Shown: positions 27,360 to 36,384, counted from the first letter of the stretch. The stretch is 64,000 nucleotides of DNA from Nitrospira sp. (GCA_024330965.1 JANDJL010000011.1:20091-84090), one strand, 5' to 3'. Translations and numbers: made by a program. The notes: a model not told the origin generated them from the letters alone.

Positions 27360-27854
27360 TTATGTCCTTTGAGCTCCCATTCCAAAATACTTCGCCTTGA
27401 CCTCTTCCATCAGCGACACGGTCACGACATTCATCCCTCGCTCGACCGCCGTGCGTTCCAGCTCGATCTTCGCCATCGCTCGCACAGCGGGCGGCACCTT
27501 CCCCAATCGCCGTTCCGCTTCCGGTTCCCACTCGATCCGTTCGTCGGACGGCGGGCGGAGCAGCGAATCATACGTAATAACCCTGGCATCTCGGGCCCTA
27601 GCCCATTCTTCCGCTTCCTGCCGAACAAGTGCCGCCAAGTAAGGCGGCATTCGGTCCAGCCGATGCAGTGCCTCGTCCGTCCACATCAATCGATCGACCA
27701 ATCCACCGACCTGCCCCGCCGGCACATCGACCCCTACCCTCAGCCCACAACCACGACATTCTGATCGAACAAACCACTGAGGTACCCCGCCTTCGCAAAC
27801 CTGTTCCTCAATCCCTTCCGTGTGCATCCACCGGCCGCACCCGCACGTCAACAT
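27360..27854 (-). CDS. Zinc-ribbon plus tandem PCP_red-like domains
   Basis: A 164-residue cytosolic protein. The first 40 residues hold a Cys cluster (CGCGRWMH, CEGG, CRGCG) that looks like a zinc ribbon. Two PCP_red-like repeats follow: WTDEALHRLDRMPPYLAALVR and WEPEAERRLGKVPPAVRAMAK with EVKAKYFGM at the end. PCP_red is the small C-terminal domain of the light-independent protochlorophyllide reductase B subunit, and also occurs alone in non-photosynthetic bacteria beside redox genes. ATG 27854. It sits between a DUF420-like gene and the membrane protein of oxidase operon 2. A role in tetrapyrrole binding or delivery is inference. Confidence 0.75.
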   Translation of the reverse strand: MLTCGCGRWMHTEGIEEQVCEGGVPQWFVRSECRGCGLRVGVDVPAGQVGGLVDRLMWTDEALHRLDRMPPYLAALVRQEAEEWARARDARVITYDSLLRPPSDERIEWEPEAERRLGKVPPAVRAMAKIELERTAVERGMNVVTVSLMEEVKAKYFGMGAQRT

Positions 27855-27967
27855 TGCCCGTCACCCACAAACCCTTGCTCAGGAGATAGAAATTTCCATC
27901 GCTTCTCGAACTCCAAACCCTTCGATCATCACGCACCGTTCCCTCCCCCACCCATCCCCATCCGACC

Positions 27968-28681
27968 TCATCCGATTTTCCCAGGATAGAGAATGTACAG
28001 CATCGTGTACGTGAAGCTCCCAGTCACAAACAGCGCGCAGTAGATTACCATGGTGAACCGGCCGAGAGCTCGATGTCGCTGTGCTCCATCCGGCCACATT
28101 CGTTGAATCGCCATCTCCATCAGCAACACCACCGTAAAGATAAGCATAAACCCGATCCAGACACTGGACCTCCGGATTGAAAGACGATCCGTCATGTGTA
28201 AATAGAGAAGATACGTTCCTATCATGCCGCCGACGGTGGTCCACAGCTTGGCAATCGCACCCCATGAAGCTTGCTTAGGCCCCGCTTTCAGCAGCCGTTT
28301 CCCGCCGACAAACGTCTGAACCCGAAAACCCAATACGATGAGGTAGACCGCCATGATAAGCCCGATGATGACGAGGGTAATATGAAGGATCAGCACGGGG
28401 ACAAACACGTTGTCGTACAGCGCCTGCGATCCGCCGAATCCCTCTTTCCCCTCAAACGCCAAGACGCCGAGCTGACGAAACAGATAATAGGCCACGAAGA
28501 AACTGGCCATGGAGACCATGCCGCCCAACATCAGCCAGTGGTGAGCGTTGCCATTGTGTCTTCGAGCCTGCAGCCATCCCAGGATAAAGAGCGTCGTGAA
28601 AAGCGTTGCCATCAATTGGCTTAAATCCGCCCCCACCGTGGCGTGTGTGCCGAAGAACCCCGACTCCCGCAGCCAATCCAT
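27968..28681 (-). CDS. DUF420-like membrane protein
   Basis: The track extends to 28837. ATG 28681 starts just before the first helices (237 residues), but ATG 28744 is possible. Six helices are visible. The C-terminal half resembles DUF420: a helix, a His-Arg pair (RHRALGRFTMVIYCALFVTG) and YTMLYILYP. Some DUF420 proteins (CtaM) are needed for haem-copper oxidase assembly. Conserved His residues occur in AHHWLML, LILHITL and YLHMTD. A role in oxidase assembly or haem handling would fit the operon. Confidence 0.72.
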   Translation of the reverse strand: MDWLRESGFFGTHATVGADLSQLMATLFTTLFILGWLQARRHNGNAHHWLMLGGMVSMASFFVAYYLFRQLGVLAFEGKEGFGGSQALYDNVFVPVLILHITLVIIGLIMAVYLIVLGFRVQTFVGGKRLLKAGPKQASWGAIAKLWTTVGGMIGTYLLYLHMTDRLSIRRSSVWIGFMLIFTVVLLMEMAIQRMWPDGAQRHRALGRFTMVIYCALFVTGSFTYTMLYILYPGKIG

Positions 28682-28752
28682 TGTCAGATCTTTCGCCCGC
28701 TGTCTCTGTTGAAAGCGCCTGACCGATTCGTTGTCACCTTGCATGCCATGCG

Positions 28753-29742
28753 TCAGATCGCCTGCTTCTTGACGCCTTGGACGACGGCCGTTTGTTCCAA
28801 CTCCGTAATATCGGCAAACCCCGCCTTCGTCATCCATCTCACCGCATCACTGCATCGATAGCAACTCCCGGCCTGAGTGTTCACCAAGATGTGCACGGCA
28901 AACGCGGTTGTCCATGCGGGACCGGTCCCGGCCTCGTTGAGGAAGCGATCCTTGATGATCAACCGCCCTTGGGGAGTGAGATGCGCGAACACTTTTTTGA
29001 CCAACGCTTCATTCGCCTCATCGGTCTGATAATGCAATATGTCGGACATCAACACGACATCGTAGGGGCCGCCGAGAGGGTCCCGGTTAAAATCGCCGGG
29101 AAGCAGCGCAATCCGCGAGGCCAACCCTCTCTCTTGTACAGCCTTCTCCGTCAGTCGAAGCGTAGTCGGAAGATCGAAAACCGTGGCGGTTAAATCGGGA
29201 TAGACTTCACAACATGCGATCGCGTTTGTCCCGACTCCTCCCCCTAAATCAAGTAGATGCACGGCTCCGTTCAATTTTAGGCGTCTTGCCAATTCGGGAC
29301 CGCTCTGCCGACCTATTCGATCCAAAACGGCCAAGACATTGCTGGCTAATTCGGGATCGGTCTCGAAGACGTGTCGATCGACCGCCCGCCTTCCCGTGCG
29401 AACGGTTTCTTCCAACTTGCCCCACTTGTTCCATTCCGCATCATGGAGCAGCAGCAAATGCCCCACATAGTGGGGCGACCGTTTAACAAGATGTTTGGCC
29501 GCAACTGACGAATTGCCGTACCGATCGCCTTCTTTCGTCAGTAATTTCATGGCCACAAGGGCGTTCAGCAAGAGGCGGAGCGTTGGTTCATGGGCGTGGA
29601 TCCGGCTTGCGACTTCACCGGCGGTTTGGGGCGTGCCGTCCAGCGCGGAAAACACGTCCAGCGTCACAGCGGTCAATAAAATCTTTGTTTCCCAGTAGTA
29701 GCCGAGTTGAAAAAGCTCGGCGAGCGAAAGCTCCCGTGACAC
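28753..29742 (-). CDS. SAM-dependent methyltransferase, BchU/O-methyltransferase type
   Basis: A 329-residue protein with an N-terminal dimerisation winged-helix domain (about residues 10-95) and a SAM-binding Rossmann domain. The glycine motif is LLDLGGGVGTNAI (about 168), followed by VFDLPTTL and a DVVLMSDILHY region. This architecture is shared by plant-type O-methyltransferases and by BchU, the C-20 bacteriochlorophyllide methyltransferase. The substrate is unknown. It is first in the second oxidase operon, and co-location with a PCP_red protein makes a tetrapyrrole substrate plausible. The start is ATG 29742. The C-terminus has a CYRC pair. Confidence 0.8.
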   Translation of the reverse strand: MSRELSLAELFQLGYYWETKILLTAVTLDVFSALDGTPQTAGEVASRIHAHEPTLRLLLNALVAMKLLTKEGDRYGNSSVAAKHLVKRSPHYVGHLLLLHDAEWNKWGKLEETVRTGRRAVDRHVFETDPELASNVLAVLDRIGRQSGPELARRLKLNGAVHLLDLGGGVGTNAIACCEVYPDLTATVFDLPTTLRLTEKAVQERGLASRIALLPGDFNRDPLGGPYDVVLMSDILHYQTDEANEALVKKVFAHLTPQGRLIIKDRFLNEAGTGPAWTTAFAVHILVNTQAGSCYRCSDAVRWMTKAGFADITELEQTAVVQGVKKQAI

Positions 29743-29843
29743 ACGACTCCCCTGTCATTGAACAACTCAGAAAGAGAGGATCTTACCGAGACTGGAAATT
29801 GAAAGGCAAGGAGCGGAGGGAACTGATTCCCCGCAAAAACACG

Positions 29844-29870
29844 AAAGGCAGCGGTTTACCCGCTGCCTTT
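29844..29870 (-). terminator. Intrinsic terminator after cupredoxin-like gene
   Basis: AAAGGCAGCGG and CCGCTGCCTTT form an 11-bp perfect stem with a 5-base loop, about 30 bp after the stop of the 29900 gene. On the minus strand CGTGTTTTT follows. Confidence 0.85.
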
Positions 29871-29899
29871 CACGAGATCAGTCAGATGAAAGAACTCGT

Positions 29900-30694
29900 C
29901 TACTTGATCTCAGCCTTGAGATTGGCCGTTCCACCATCCGTCACCTCGACCTCAAACTCGACCCTCTTGGCCTTTCCGGCGAACGGATGCCACGCTACCA
30001 CCTTATGCTTGCCGGCCGGAACATCCTTGATCTCGAACGAGCCATCTTCCTTCGTCACTGCGTAGTACGGATTGCTCACCGGAAGGAAGAAGGACTGCAT
30101 AAACTCATGCTGATCACACTGCAAGCGGAAATAGCCCTCTTTCTCCGCACCGCCGCGAAATACGACCGGCTTCTCGAGTCTGTCACCCTTCTTAGCGAGA
30201 CCGATGTTAAACCCGGTTGCGGACGTCGACCCTTTCACCACAAAGCTGTGGGGATTATGAAGCACTCCCGCCACCGACTTGGGATCATCCGGATCCGCAT
30301 CAGTATTTTCAACCTTAAAGGGCCGGTTGTTCACCACAATGCCGCTGAACGGCTGAAAATCGCAGAATTCCGCCTTGACCTCGGTGCCACTGTAGCCGTC
30401 CATGAACGCTTTATCTTCGATATCCGCTACCGCTATGACCGCATTCTTCAAACCGCCGTCCTTCCCCACTTCGATTGTCTTGAGGAAACGTTTATCGCCT
30501 TCCGCCAACCCCTTGGTCGGAATCTTGTTGCAGAAATTAGGGTTGGGGAACTTGGAGAAGAGAAATTCCTTTTGCTCAGACTTTCCGGCATAGGTGACTT
30601 TACCGGAAATCGTCCCTCCCGCAAACGACGCGACAGGCGCCGCCACCACGGCGACGGCTACCGCGCTCAGCATCACTAACCACGAACTCCTCAT
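29900..30694 (-). CDS. Secreted cupredoxin-like/carboxypeptidase-regulatory-domain protein
   Basis: ATG 30694 follows AAGGAGG and opens a signal peptide (LVMLSAVAVAVVAAPVASFAG), giving 264 residues. An HNPHSFVV segment at about 155 and LQCDQHEFMQSFFLPV at about 206 give the His, Cys-His-Met pattern expected of a copper-binding cupredoxin, though the spacing is shorter than in plastocyanin. The last 60 residues (GSFEIKDVPAGKHKVVAWHP) are a carboxypeptidase-regulatory-like beta sandwich. Similar proteins are common in Nitrospira-type genomes near respiratory genes, but the role is unknown. It has its own terminator, so it is a monocistronic periplasmic protein with possible electron-transfer or copper function. 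Confidence 0.8.
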   Translation of the reverse strand: MRSSWLVMLSAVAVAVVAAPVASFAGGTISGKVTYAGKSEQKEFLFSKFPNPNFCNKIPTKGLAEGDKRFLKTIEVGKDGGLKNAVIAVADIEDKAFMDGYSGTEVKAEFCDFQPFSGIVVNNRPFKVENTDADPDDPKSVAGVLHNPHSFVVKGSTSATGFNIGLAKKGDRLEKPVVFRGGAEKEGYFRLQCDQHEFMQSFFLPVSNPYYAVTKEDGSFEIKDVPAGKHKVVAWHPFAGKAKRVEFEVEVTDGGTANLKAEIK

Positions 30695-30730
30695 AACATT
30701 GCCTCCTTGTAATGGACTTAGGGGTCCCAC

Positions 30731-31125
30731 TCGCGCCCCTAGGGAGTCCTCTCCCGGATCCCCCCGATCGACACACGGGAACAGCCTGAGCTGGATTGTG
30801 TCAAGACGATCGGCACCGTGCCGGTAAGACTGGCCTAGGACTTGTTGACTTGACGGATATTACCGCAACCCTGCTTGCGCAAACAAGACCCAAAATTTCC
30901 ATGAACCCCTCGCGCACAAGCATTCTATCTCCGTCTCGCTCCATCTCGCTCTCGCCCACTGGCAAATGAACATCACCCCCCAAACACGTCGTAATTTTGA
31001 ATAGCCATTCTAGATTCGCCTCGAATACCGGGCCTGATAAAAAATGAATGGCGAACGAGCTTCCAACCTGGTACAGTATCGCTCGGTTTCATAGTGGAAG
31101 AGAGTAGGGGTCTATAGCTGTCCGC
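30731..31125. other. Non-coding gap
   Basis: About 395 bp between a leftward and a rightward gene, so both promoters should be here. I see no credible ORF and no strong hairpin; the short frames in the track have no start context. Confidence 0.6.
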
Positions 31126-32076
31126 ATGGTTCGTGTATCCACGAGTTCCGAAACGTCCCGGCCCAATTGCTCTTCCTCAGGGCCTTCCGATCCAATCTCA
31201 GCCGGTCCCCGACGAAGGTACCCTCAGTCCGCCACCGTGCTTCTTTTCTGTGTGATCGTCGGCAGTACGATCATTGGAGTCCCCTTATTCGGCTATCTCT
31301 ATGGGTACAACTGGCTGGACTGGACCATGTTCGGCCTCTTGTACGTAGTCACCGGGCTGGGCATTACGGTCGGCTACCATCGTTTGATTTCCCATCGAAG
31401 CTTCGACTGCCCCGACTGGGTCAAGGGAGGATTGCTCATCGCCGGTGGCTGGGCGCTCCAGAATTCAGCCCTGAAGTGGGGGGCGGACCATATCCGGCAC
31501 CATGCAGCCTGTGATCAAGAAGCCGATCCCTACAACGCAACACGCGGGTTTTGGTACAGCCACTGTGGATGGCTCCTGGTAGGACAACGTTACACCGATG
31601 AAAAATATGCGGCGCGACTCCGGCAGGATCCGATCGTCATGTGGCAACACCGGTACTACATGCCGATCGTGTTGTCGGGGCTGGCGCTGCCGTTTCTCGT
31701 AGGATCGCTGCACGGTGGATGGCGCGGCGGACTGAGCTGTTTTCTGCTGGCCGGAGTCGGTAGAACGTTTGCCGTCCTCAATTCGACGTTTTGCATCAAT
31801 TCGGTCTGCCATATCTGGGGGCGTCAACCACACAGTCAAGCCAATTCAAGCCGCGACAGTTGGCTCGTCTCGCTGATTACGTTCGGCGAGGGATATCACA
31901 ATTATCATCATACCTACCCCAGCGATTATCGTAATGGCCCTCGATGGTACAACTTCGACCCATCGAAATGGTTGATCGCCACGCTCTCGTTCCTAGGATT
32001 AGCATGGTCGCTCCGAACAGCCGGCGGTCCCGAGGCAAGAAATCCAGGTTTCCCCTCTGCGCCCCAACCACAGTAG
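31126..32076 (+). CDS. Acyl-CoA/acyl-lipid delta-9-type fatty acid desaturase
   Basis: A 316-residue membrane di-iron enzyme that puts a cis double bond into saturated fatty acyl chains. Three His boxes bind the iron: HRLISHRSF (about 85), HIRHHAACD (about 123) and HNYHH (about 260). Four hydrophobic helices flank them, as in stearoyl-CoA desaturases (for example VLLFCVIVGSTIIGVPLFGYLYG). The N-terminal 35 residues are polar and Ser/Pro-rich. The start at 31126 has only a weak ribosome site. It stands alone between intergenic gaps, with no obvious partner reductase. Confidence 0.93.
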   Translation: MVRVSTSSETSRPNCSSSGPSDPISAGPRRRYPQSATVLLFCVIVGSTIIGVPLFGYLYGYNWLDWTMFGLLYVVTGLGITVGYHRLISHRSFDCPDWVKGGLLIAGGWALQNSALKWGADHIRHHAACDQEADPYNATRGFWYSHCGWLLVGQRYTDEKYAARLRQDPIVMWQHRYYMPIVLSGLALPFLVGSLHGGWRGGLSCFLLAGVGRTFAVLNSTFCINSVCHIWGRQPHSQANSSRDSWLVSLITFGEGYHNYHHTYPSDYRNGPRWYNFDPSKWLIATLSFLGLAWSLRTAGGPEARNPGFPSAPQPQ

Positions 32077-32358
32077 AGAAATCTCGCAACGGCCATACGA
32101 CGGCCCGCGCTCGGTTCCGCGACAGTAGGAATCGGCCGTTCCCACCCTAATGCCGGTTTTACCTCTGATAAGCCAAGAGAAAAGGAAGAGATCTCTGTGA
32201 CCTAGTATTAAAATTTATTGACCAGCGGTGAGCTTCTCTCGCAAGGCAACAATCGTCATGGGCCCATGGGCTAATGCGTCGTACGCGCGTTTGTTTTAAG
32301 AAGACCCTTTTTGTTAGACTGGCGTTCTGTGTCCTTCTTTAACTCGTCAACCAAGAGT

Positions 32359-33252
32359 ATGACCATGCACACTGTCGATCGCCCGCTCGCTCTCTCTTCT
32401 TGCTTTGTTCTTGTGACGGGATGTCTCACATTTTTTCTCACCGGCTGCGCCGGCATGCAGACGCCGATCACTACGATCCACGAAGAAAGCCGGGGCGCTG
32501 TGCTGCTTGAGACCGTGCGAGACAAATCATTCCAAGCAGCTCACCCTATAAAGCTGGATGAAGCAACGATCGCCAACGTCTTGCGCGGTGTCCATACCAA
32601 AGAAAAACCAGGCCTGGTGCTGTTGCTCGGCAAGGCCCTGATGGCAGCCAACTACAACGACATCCGAACCTTTTCAGAAGACGACATCGCGCTCTTGGCG
32701 CCACACATCTCCGCTGCGCTCGCGCAGGCCGCGCCCAATCAGCGGGTGGCTTTTCGCCTGTACTCCACGCCGGAAGGGCACGGGCGCGCCGCAAAGGGAC
32801 AAGACACAAGAGAAGTGACCGCCGGCTATCTCTTCGCGGAAGGGCTCTCACTTAATCTGACGCTCACTCATTATCGCTACCGGCCCGGGAAAATTGACAA
32901 AACACAGCCTCATCAACTCCCGGATCCAGACGGTTTGCGCAATCGCGAAGTGCGCTTCGTCCCGGAAAAGGCCCTGCGAAATGAAGCTGGTTCATCGAGC
33001 TGGTTCGGCGAGTCGGACAATCGGACGTTGGCCGTCGATTACCATCTCCTCAACAAACTCCTGACGTTCCCATCGGCCACTCAACTAGCGCCGATGCCGG
33101 CGGCTTCGGGAGGACAACTCATCCAACCGGCGCCGTCGGCAAGTGATGCGGAGCTACGCGCTTTCAGAGAAGAGCTCAAAGCCATGCAAAAAAAACTGGC
33201 CGAGCAAGAGGCTGAACTGGAACGGCTGAGAAAATCCTCTGGCAAACCGTAG
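32359..33252 (+). CDS. Coiled-coil lipoprotein
   Basis: The track begins at 32311. ATG 32359 (or the next ATG at 32365) leads a signal with the lipobox FFLTGC, giving about 297 residues. The domain with SFQAAHPIKLDEATIANVLRG and the C-terminal coiled coil (AFREELKAMQKKLAEQEAEL) are clear. Similar lipoproteins occur in Nitrospira relatives, but I do not recognise a family function. It is monocistronic and converges with the PEP-CTERM gene, with a strong inverted repeat in between. Confidence 0.78.
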   Translation: MTMHTVDRPLALSSCFVLVTGCLTFFLTGCAGMQTPITTIHEESRGAVLLETVRDKSFQAAHPIKLDEATIANVLRGVHTKEKPGLVLLLGKALMAANYNDIRTFSEDDIALLAPHISAALAQAAPNQRVAFRLYSTPEGHGRAAKGQDTREVTAGYLFAEGLSLNLTLTHYRYRPGKIDKTQPHQLPDPDGLRNREVRFVPEKALRNEAGSSSWFGESDNRTLAVDYHLLNKLLTFPSATQLAPMPAASGGQLIQPAPSASDAELRAFREELKAMQKKLAEQEAELERLRKSSGKP

Positions 33253-33743
33253 TGCCTGCCTCATGTATCCCCAAGCACAACGTGTGACTCTCGCCGCCCC
33301 TGACATTTCTCCGCGCTCGACGTCGGCACGTTGATCAGCAGCGGTAACACCTCTAAAGAGACCATCACGGCAAGCCAAACAGTTCATCTCCTCAGACCGG
33401 TTCTGGTCGCGAAACTTGATCGCCGCAAACCCATTGATTGAGTGTGCGGTTCGACCCATTGCCATGGAGCCGATTTCCAGCGGGCAGATGCGGCGCGTGC
33501 GATCCTCCGCCAGCTTGAAGTCCCGCGTGTAGCACGCAGAAAAAACTCCCGGCACACTTTTCAGCCGTCGGAGCGAGGGGGGAGACAAGCGAGCGATGAG
33601 CGATGAGACAAGCACCGCTGAGGAGACGAAGGGAAGGGCCGGCACGGACCATCGTCTCGATGCCGGCCCTTCCGACCTCCTGAGCACCATTCTGTACACC
33701 CTGTACACCCGAAGGTCAGAGCAGATTCAGCAGCCCCACCGCG
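33253..33743. other. Convergent gap with a possible remnant ORF
   Basis: 491 bp between convergent genes. A leftward frame (33154-33708) has no start context, overlaps the lipoprotein gene and contains CLAC/ICP-type cysteines, but resembles nothing I know. The 3' side holds a strong hairpin, listed separately. Confidence 0.5.
33632..33673. terminator. Strong inverted repeat, likely bidirectional terminator
   Basis: GGAAGGGCCGGCA and TGCCGGCCCTTCC form a perfect 13-bp stem with a 16-base loop, between the convergent lipoprotein and PEP-CTERM genes. No T-run follows on either strand, so termination is plausible but unproven. Confidence 0.55.
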
Positions 33744-34892
33744 CTAGCTCCGCCGCCGGGCGAATCCCGCCAAGCCCACGAGCCCAGCCCCAAAGAGCCA
33801 CACGGCCGCCGGCAGGGGAACGGGGGTGAGTAAAAAGCCCCGCAACTCTCTATCAGGATTGAGCCCCCACCCGACGATCTGCCCCCGGTCGTTGATGGCG
33901 GTGGCCTCACCCAACAACTGCCATCCATGGCCGGAGACGAGGAGAGTCATGAGATCAAACATCGTCCCCCCTTCGTAGAGAAAGGCCCGCATGCCGCCAC
34001 TGGCGTTCCTCGCCCAGCCCACCACCTGGCCGTGATCGTTGATGTCGTAGGCCAAACTCAAGTCTCCGCCCAACGTCCCCAGATCCACCATGCCGCTCTC
34101 ACTAGTCCAGAGAAAGGCCCTACCCTGGCCGCCGGCGTTCTCCGCCCAGCCCACCACCTGGCCATGATTGTTGATGCCGGAGGCCCTGCTCCGGTCTCCG
34201 CCCAACGTCCCCAGATCCACCATGCCGCTCTCACTAGTCCAGAGAAAGGCCCTGTCGTAGCCTCTGGCGTTCTCCGCCCAGCCCACCACCTGGCCATGAT
34301 CGTTGATGTCGAAGGCCTCGCTCCAGCTCCTCCCAAAAGTCCCCAGCTCGGTCATGGTACCGCTATTCCAGAGAAAGGCCCTACCCCGGCCTCTGGCGTT
34401 CTCCGCCTCGCCCACCACCTGGCCGTGATCGTTGATGCCGGAGGCCAAACTCCAGTCTCCGCCCAACGTCCCCAGATCCACCATGCCGCTCTCACTAGTC
34501 CAGAGAAAGGCCCGCCTGTTGCCACTGGCGTTCTCCGCCACGCCCACCACCTGGCCATGATTGTTGATGCCGGAGGCCAAACTCCAGTCTCCGCCCAACG
34601 TCCCCAGATCCACCATGCCGCTCCCACTAGTCCAGAGAAAGGCCCGCTCGTCGCCACTGGCGTTCTCCGCCACGCCCACCACCTGGCCGTGATTGTTGAT
34701 GCCGGTGGCCCTGCTCCAGCTTACACCTGGAAGAGTCCCCAGGTCGGTGATGGTGTAGAGACTCACCGCCTGCGCCGGCCCAGCCCCCAGGCTCCCGGCT
34801 ACCCAAAGCGCCACGGCCACGGTTCCCCCTCTGAGCCACCCCCTGTGAGAGCTCCTCCGCACCTTTCTCCCCACTGTGCTTGTCTGTCCCAT
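33744..34892 (-). CDS. PEP-CTERM protein with HAF-type tandem repeats
   Basis: A 382-residue secreted protein. ATG 34892 follows AAGGAGG. After a signal peptide (VAVALWVAGSLGAGPAQA) there are seven repeats of about 44 residues, each with INNHGQVVG or INDHGQVVG and RAFLW (HAF-type extracellular repeat). In the DNA this appears as 132-bp tandem units, some almost identical. The C-terminus VPLPAAVWLFGAGLVGLAGFARRRS is a PEP-CTERM signal (PxP helix, basic tail), recognised by exosortase. No exosortase is in the window. The protein is probably anchored or released with extracellular polymer; its function is unknown. Confidence 0.93.
   Translation of the reverse strand: MGQTSTVGRKVRRSSHRGWLRGGTVAVALWVAGSLGAGPAQAVSLYTITDLGTLPGVSWSRATGINNHGQVVGVAENASGDERAFLWTSGSGMVDLGTLGGDWSLASGINNHGQVVGVAENASGNRRAFLWTSESGMVDLGTLGGDWSLASGINDHGQVVGEAENARGRGRAFLWNSGTMTELGTFGRSWSEAFDINDHGQVVGWAENARGYDRAFLWTSESGMVDLGTLGGDRSRASGINNHGQVVGWAENAGGQGRAFLWTSESGMVDLGTLGGDLSLAYDINDHGQVVGWARNASGGMRAFLYEGGTMFDLMTLLVSGHGWQLLGEATAINDRGQIVGWGLNPDRELRGFLLTPVPLPAAVWLFGAGLVGLAGFARRRS
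34066..34720. repeat. 132-bp tandem repeats in PEP-CTERM gene
   Basis: Near-identical units recur at 132-bp spacing (for example CCGCCCAACGTCCCCAG at about 34069 and 34201), corresponding to 44 codons each. One unit is two codons shorter. Confidence 0.9.
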
Positions 34893-35781
34893 AGTCGAGT
34901 CCTCCTTGTGGTGATATCGTCGCTTTGTTTTTTATCTGGTATATGTGAACGCCGGTGAAAGACCGGCCCCTCCGATGCTCATCGACTCATCCTCTCCTCT
35001 CCGCCCGTCGGGGGCACGCGACCCCCTGGCCGGCCCCTCTGATCCCCGGAGTCCCCCTTCTCTGATCTGAAGACCAAGGCTCCTTGCTGAGCCGAGGAGC
35101 CAGGCTCCTTGAGCCGCCAAGGCCTTGCCCCGGAACACGCCACAGGGCCTGGTGCGCCTTGAGAAGCCGAGCGGAGCACCGGTCCGAAGCAAGGCCCTCG
35201 GTCCTCCCGCCGACTTGTGCGGCTCTCCTGGGCGGGCCCCTCCACTCAAGGCACGTGCCCGCGCCCGGCCATCTCACTACTCGCTCACTCTCTCGCCCTT
35301 CCACACCGGCCACCCTCTCGCCCGCTGTCCCAGCAACGCCCCCCTGCTGGATTCACCGCTTCGCTCCCTCATCACCACCCCGAGCCGGCACAGATGCGCC
35401 TGTCTAGGACACTGAGGGGAATCCTGTCAACCCCTCTTTCGGAGGGAATGCAGGGCCACCATCCGTCCGGGGCTCGGGAGACCAGGAACGACTCCCGATA
35501 CCTTTCTCTGGTGATACCTTTTCTCCGGTACAGGTATGGCCTGTCACGGTCGAACAGCCCGATGTCTCTCGATCTCTGTTCATCGAAGAAGACGTCACTC
35601 ATGGCTAGCTTTCTTCACAAAAACCGGCAACCGTCCAAGGAACGGCCGGTCCACCGGCCATGTCTTGCGCCTATTGCACCGATCTCCTAGAATGCGACCC
35701 GCTCACGGAATCACGCGAGTTGGCCCCATCGCTAATCAGAGGCGCCAGACCGGCGCCGTAACGACAACATGGAGGTATGGC
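34893..35781. other. GC-rich gap without a convincing gene
   Basis: 889 bp upstream of both flanking genes. Several overlapping open frames exist on both strands but none has a good start or familiar sequence. The best is a leftward 76-residue frame at 35372-35602 starting MSDVFFDEQRSRD, with a weak AAGAAAG site. A small hairpin (CCGGTGAAAGACCGG) lies about 60-75 bp upstream of the PEP-CTERM start, and GGCTCCTTG is directly repeated around 35090-35120. Confidence 0.5.
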
Positions 35782-36384
35782 ATGAACGCAGTGAACGGTG
35801 TTGTGGCTGTCACAATGACGTCGGCGCTTTTATTCGGCATGGCATCGTACCCTCCCGCCGAAGCCGGCACGCCCGCCGAAGCCGGCACGATTGAGTCGCT
35901 GGTCATGGTGGACGCGAAGGGAAAGACGCTCGGCCCCGTCGTCGAGTTGGCCGGCCCCTTCTTTAAGTTGCCTCTTGTTCCATTCAAAGCGGGCGATTCC
36001 ATCTTCGTCCTGTCGATCTTCAAAAACAAAGTCGCCGGGAGCGGGAATCCCGTCAACCTCTACTTCGACAATCGGCGCTGTGATCACAAGACCGGTCAAG
36101 CCGTCGCCGCTTTGGACGAAATCATCACAAAGGAAGCAGCACGAGACGAGGCGTTCTGGTCCTTTGTCGGTGCGGATGGGAAGACGGTTTATGTCCCCAC
36201 GCCCAATGCGCAACCGATGAAATCCTTCAAAGTTCAATCCAGGCTCTATGTCGAGCCGAACGGAAATGTCGAATGTCAGGAATACCCCAAATTCATTCCC
36301 ATAGCCATTCCGGCGACGGCCATTGAAAACTTTCTGGACACATTCACGCCGCCGTTTTCGGTTGACGCCGTGGTCAAGAAGTAG
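35782..36384 (+). CDS. Secreted protein of unknown function
   Basis: The track starts at 35536. ATG 35782 has GGAGG upstream and opens a signal peptide (VVAVTMTSALLFGMAS), giving 200 residues. Just after the cleavage zone the sequence PAEAGTPAEAGT is a tandem duplication visible also in DNA (GCCGAAGCCGGCACG twice). The mature domain is strand-rich, with SIFVLSIFKNKV and FPVNLYFDN-like segments and a C-terminal FIPIAIPATAIENFL. No family recognised. It stands alone upstream of pxpB, with a 157-bp gap. Confidence 0.7.
   Translation: MNAVNGVVAVTMTSALLFGMASYPPAEAGTPAEAGTIESLVMVDAKGKTLGPVVELAGPFFKLPLVPFKAGDSIFVLSIFKNKVAGSGNPVNLYFDNRRCDHKTGQAVAALDEIITKEAARDEAFWSFVGADGKTVYVPTPNAQPMKSFKVQSRLYVEPNGNVECQEYPKFIPIAIPATAIENFLDTFTPPFSVDAVVKK

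Noticed and set aside
32257-32268. 12-bp palindrome CATGGGCCCATG
   Set aside because: Short and isolated; could easily be chance in a GC-rich genome.
33154-33708. Leftward 184-aa ORF with several cysteines
   Set aside because: No ribosome site, overlaps the end of the lipoprotein gene and the hairpin region, and resembles nothing recognisable; reported only as part of the gap.
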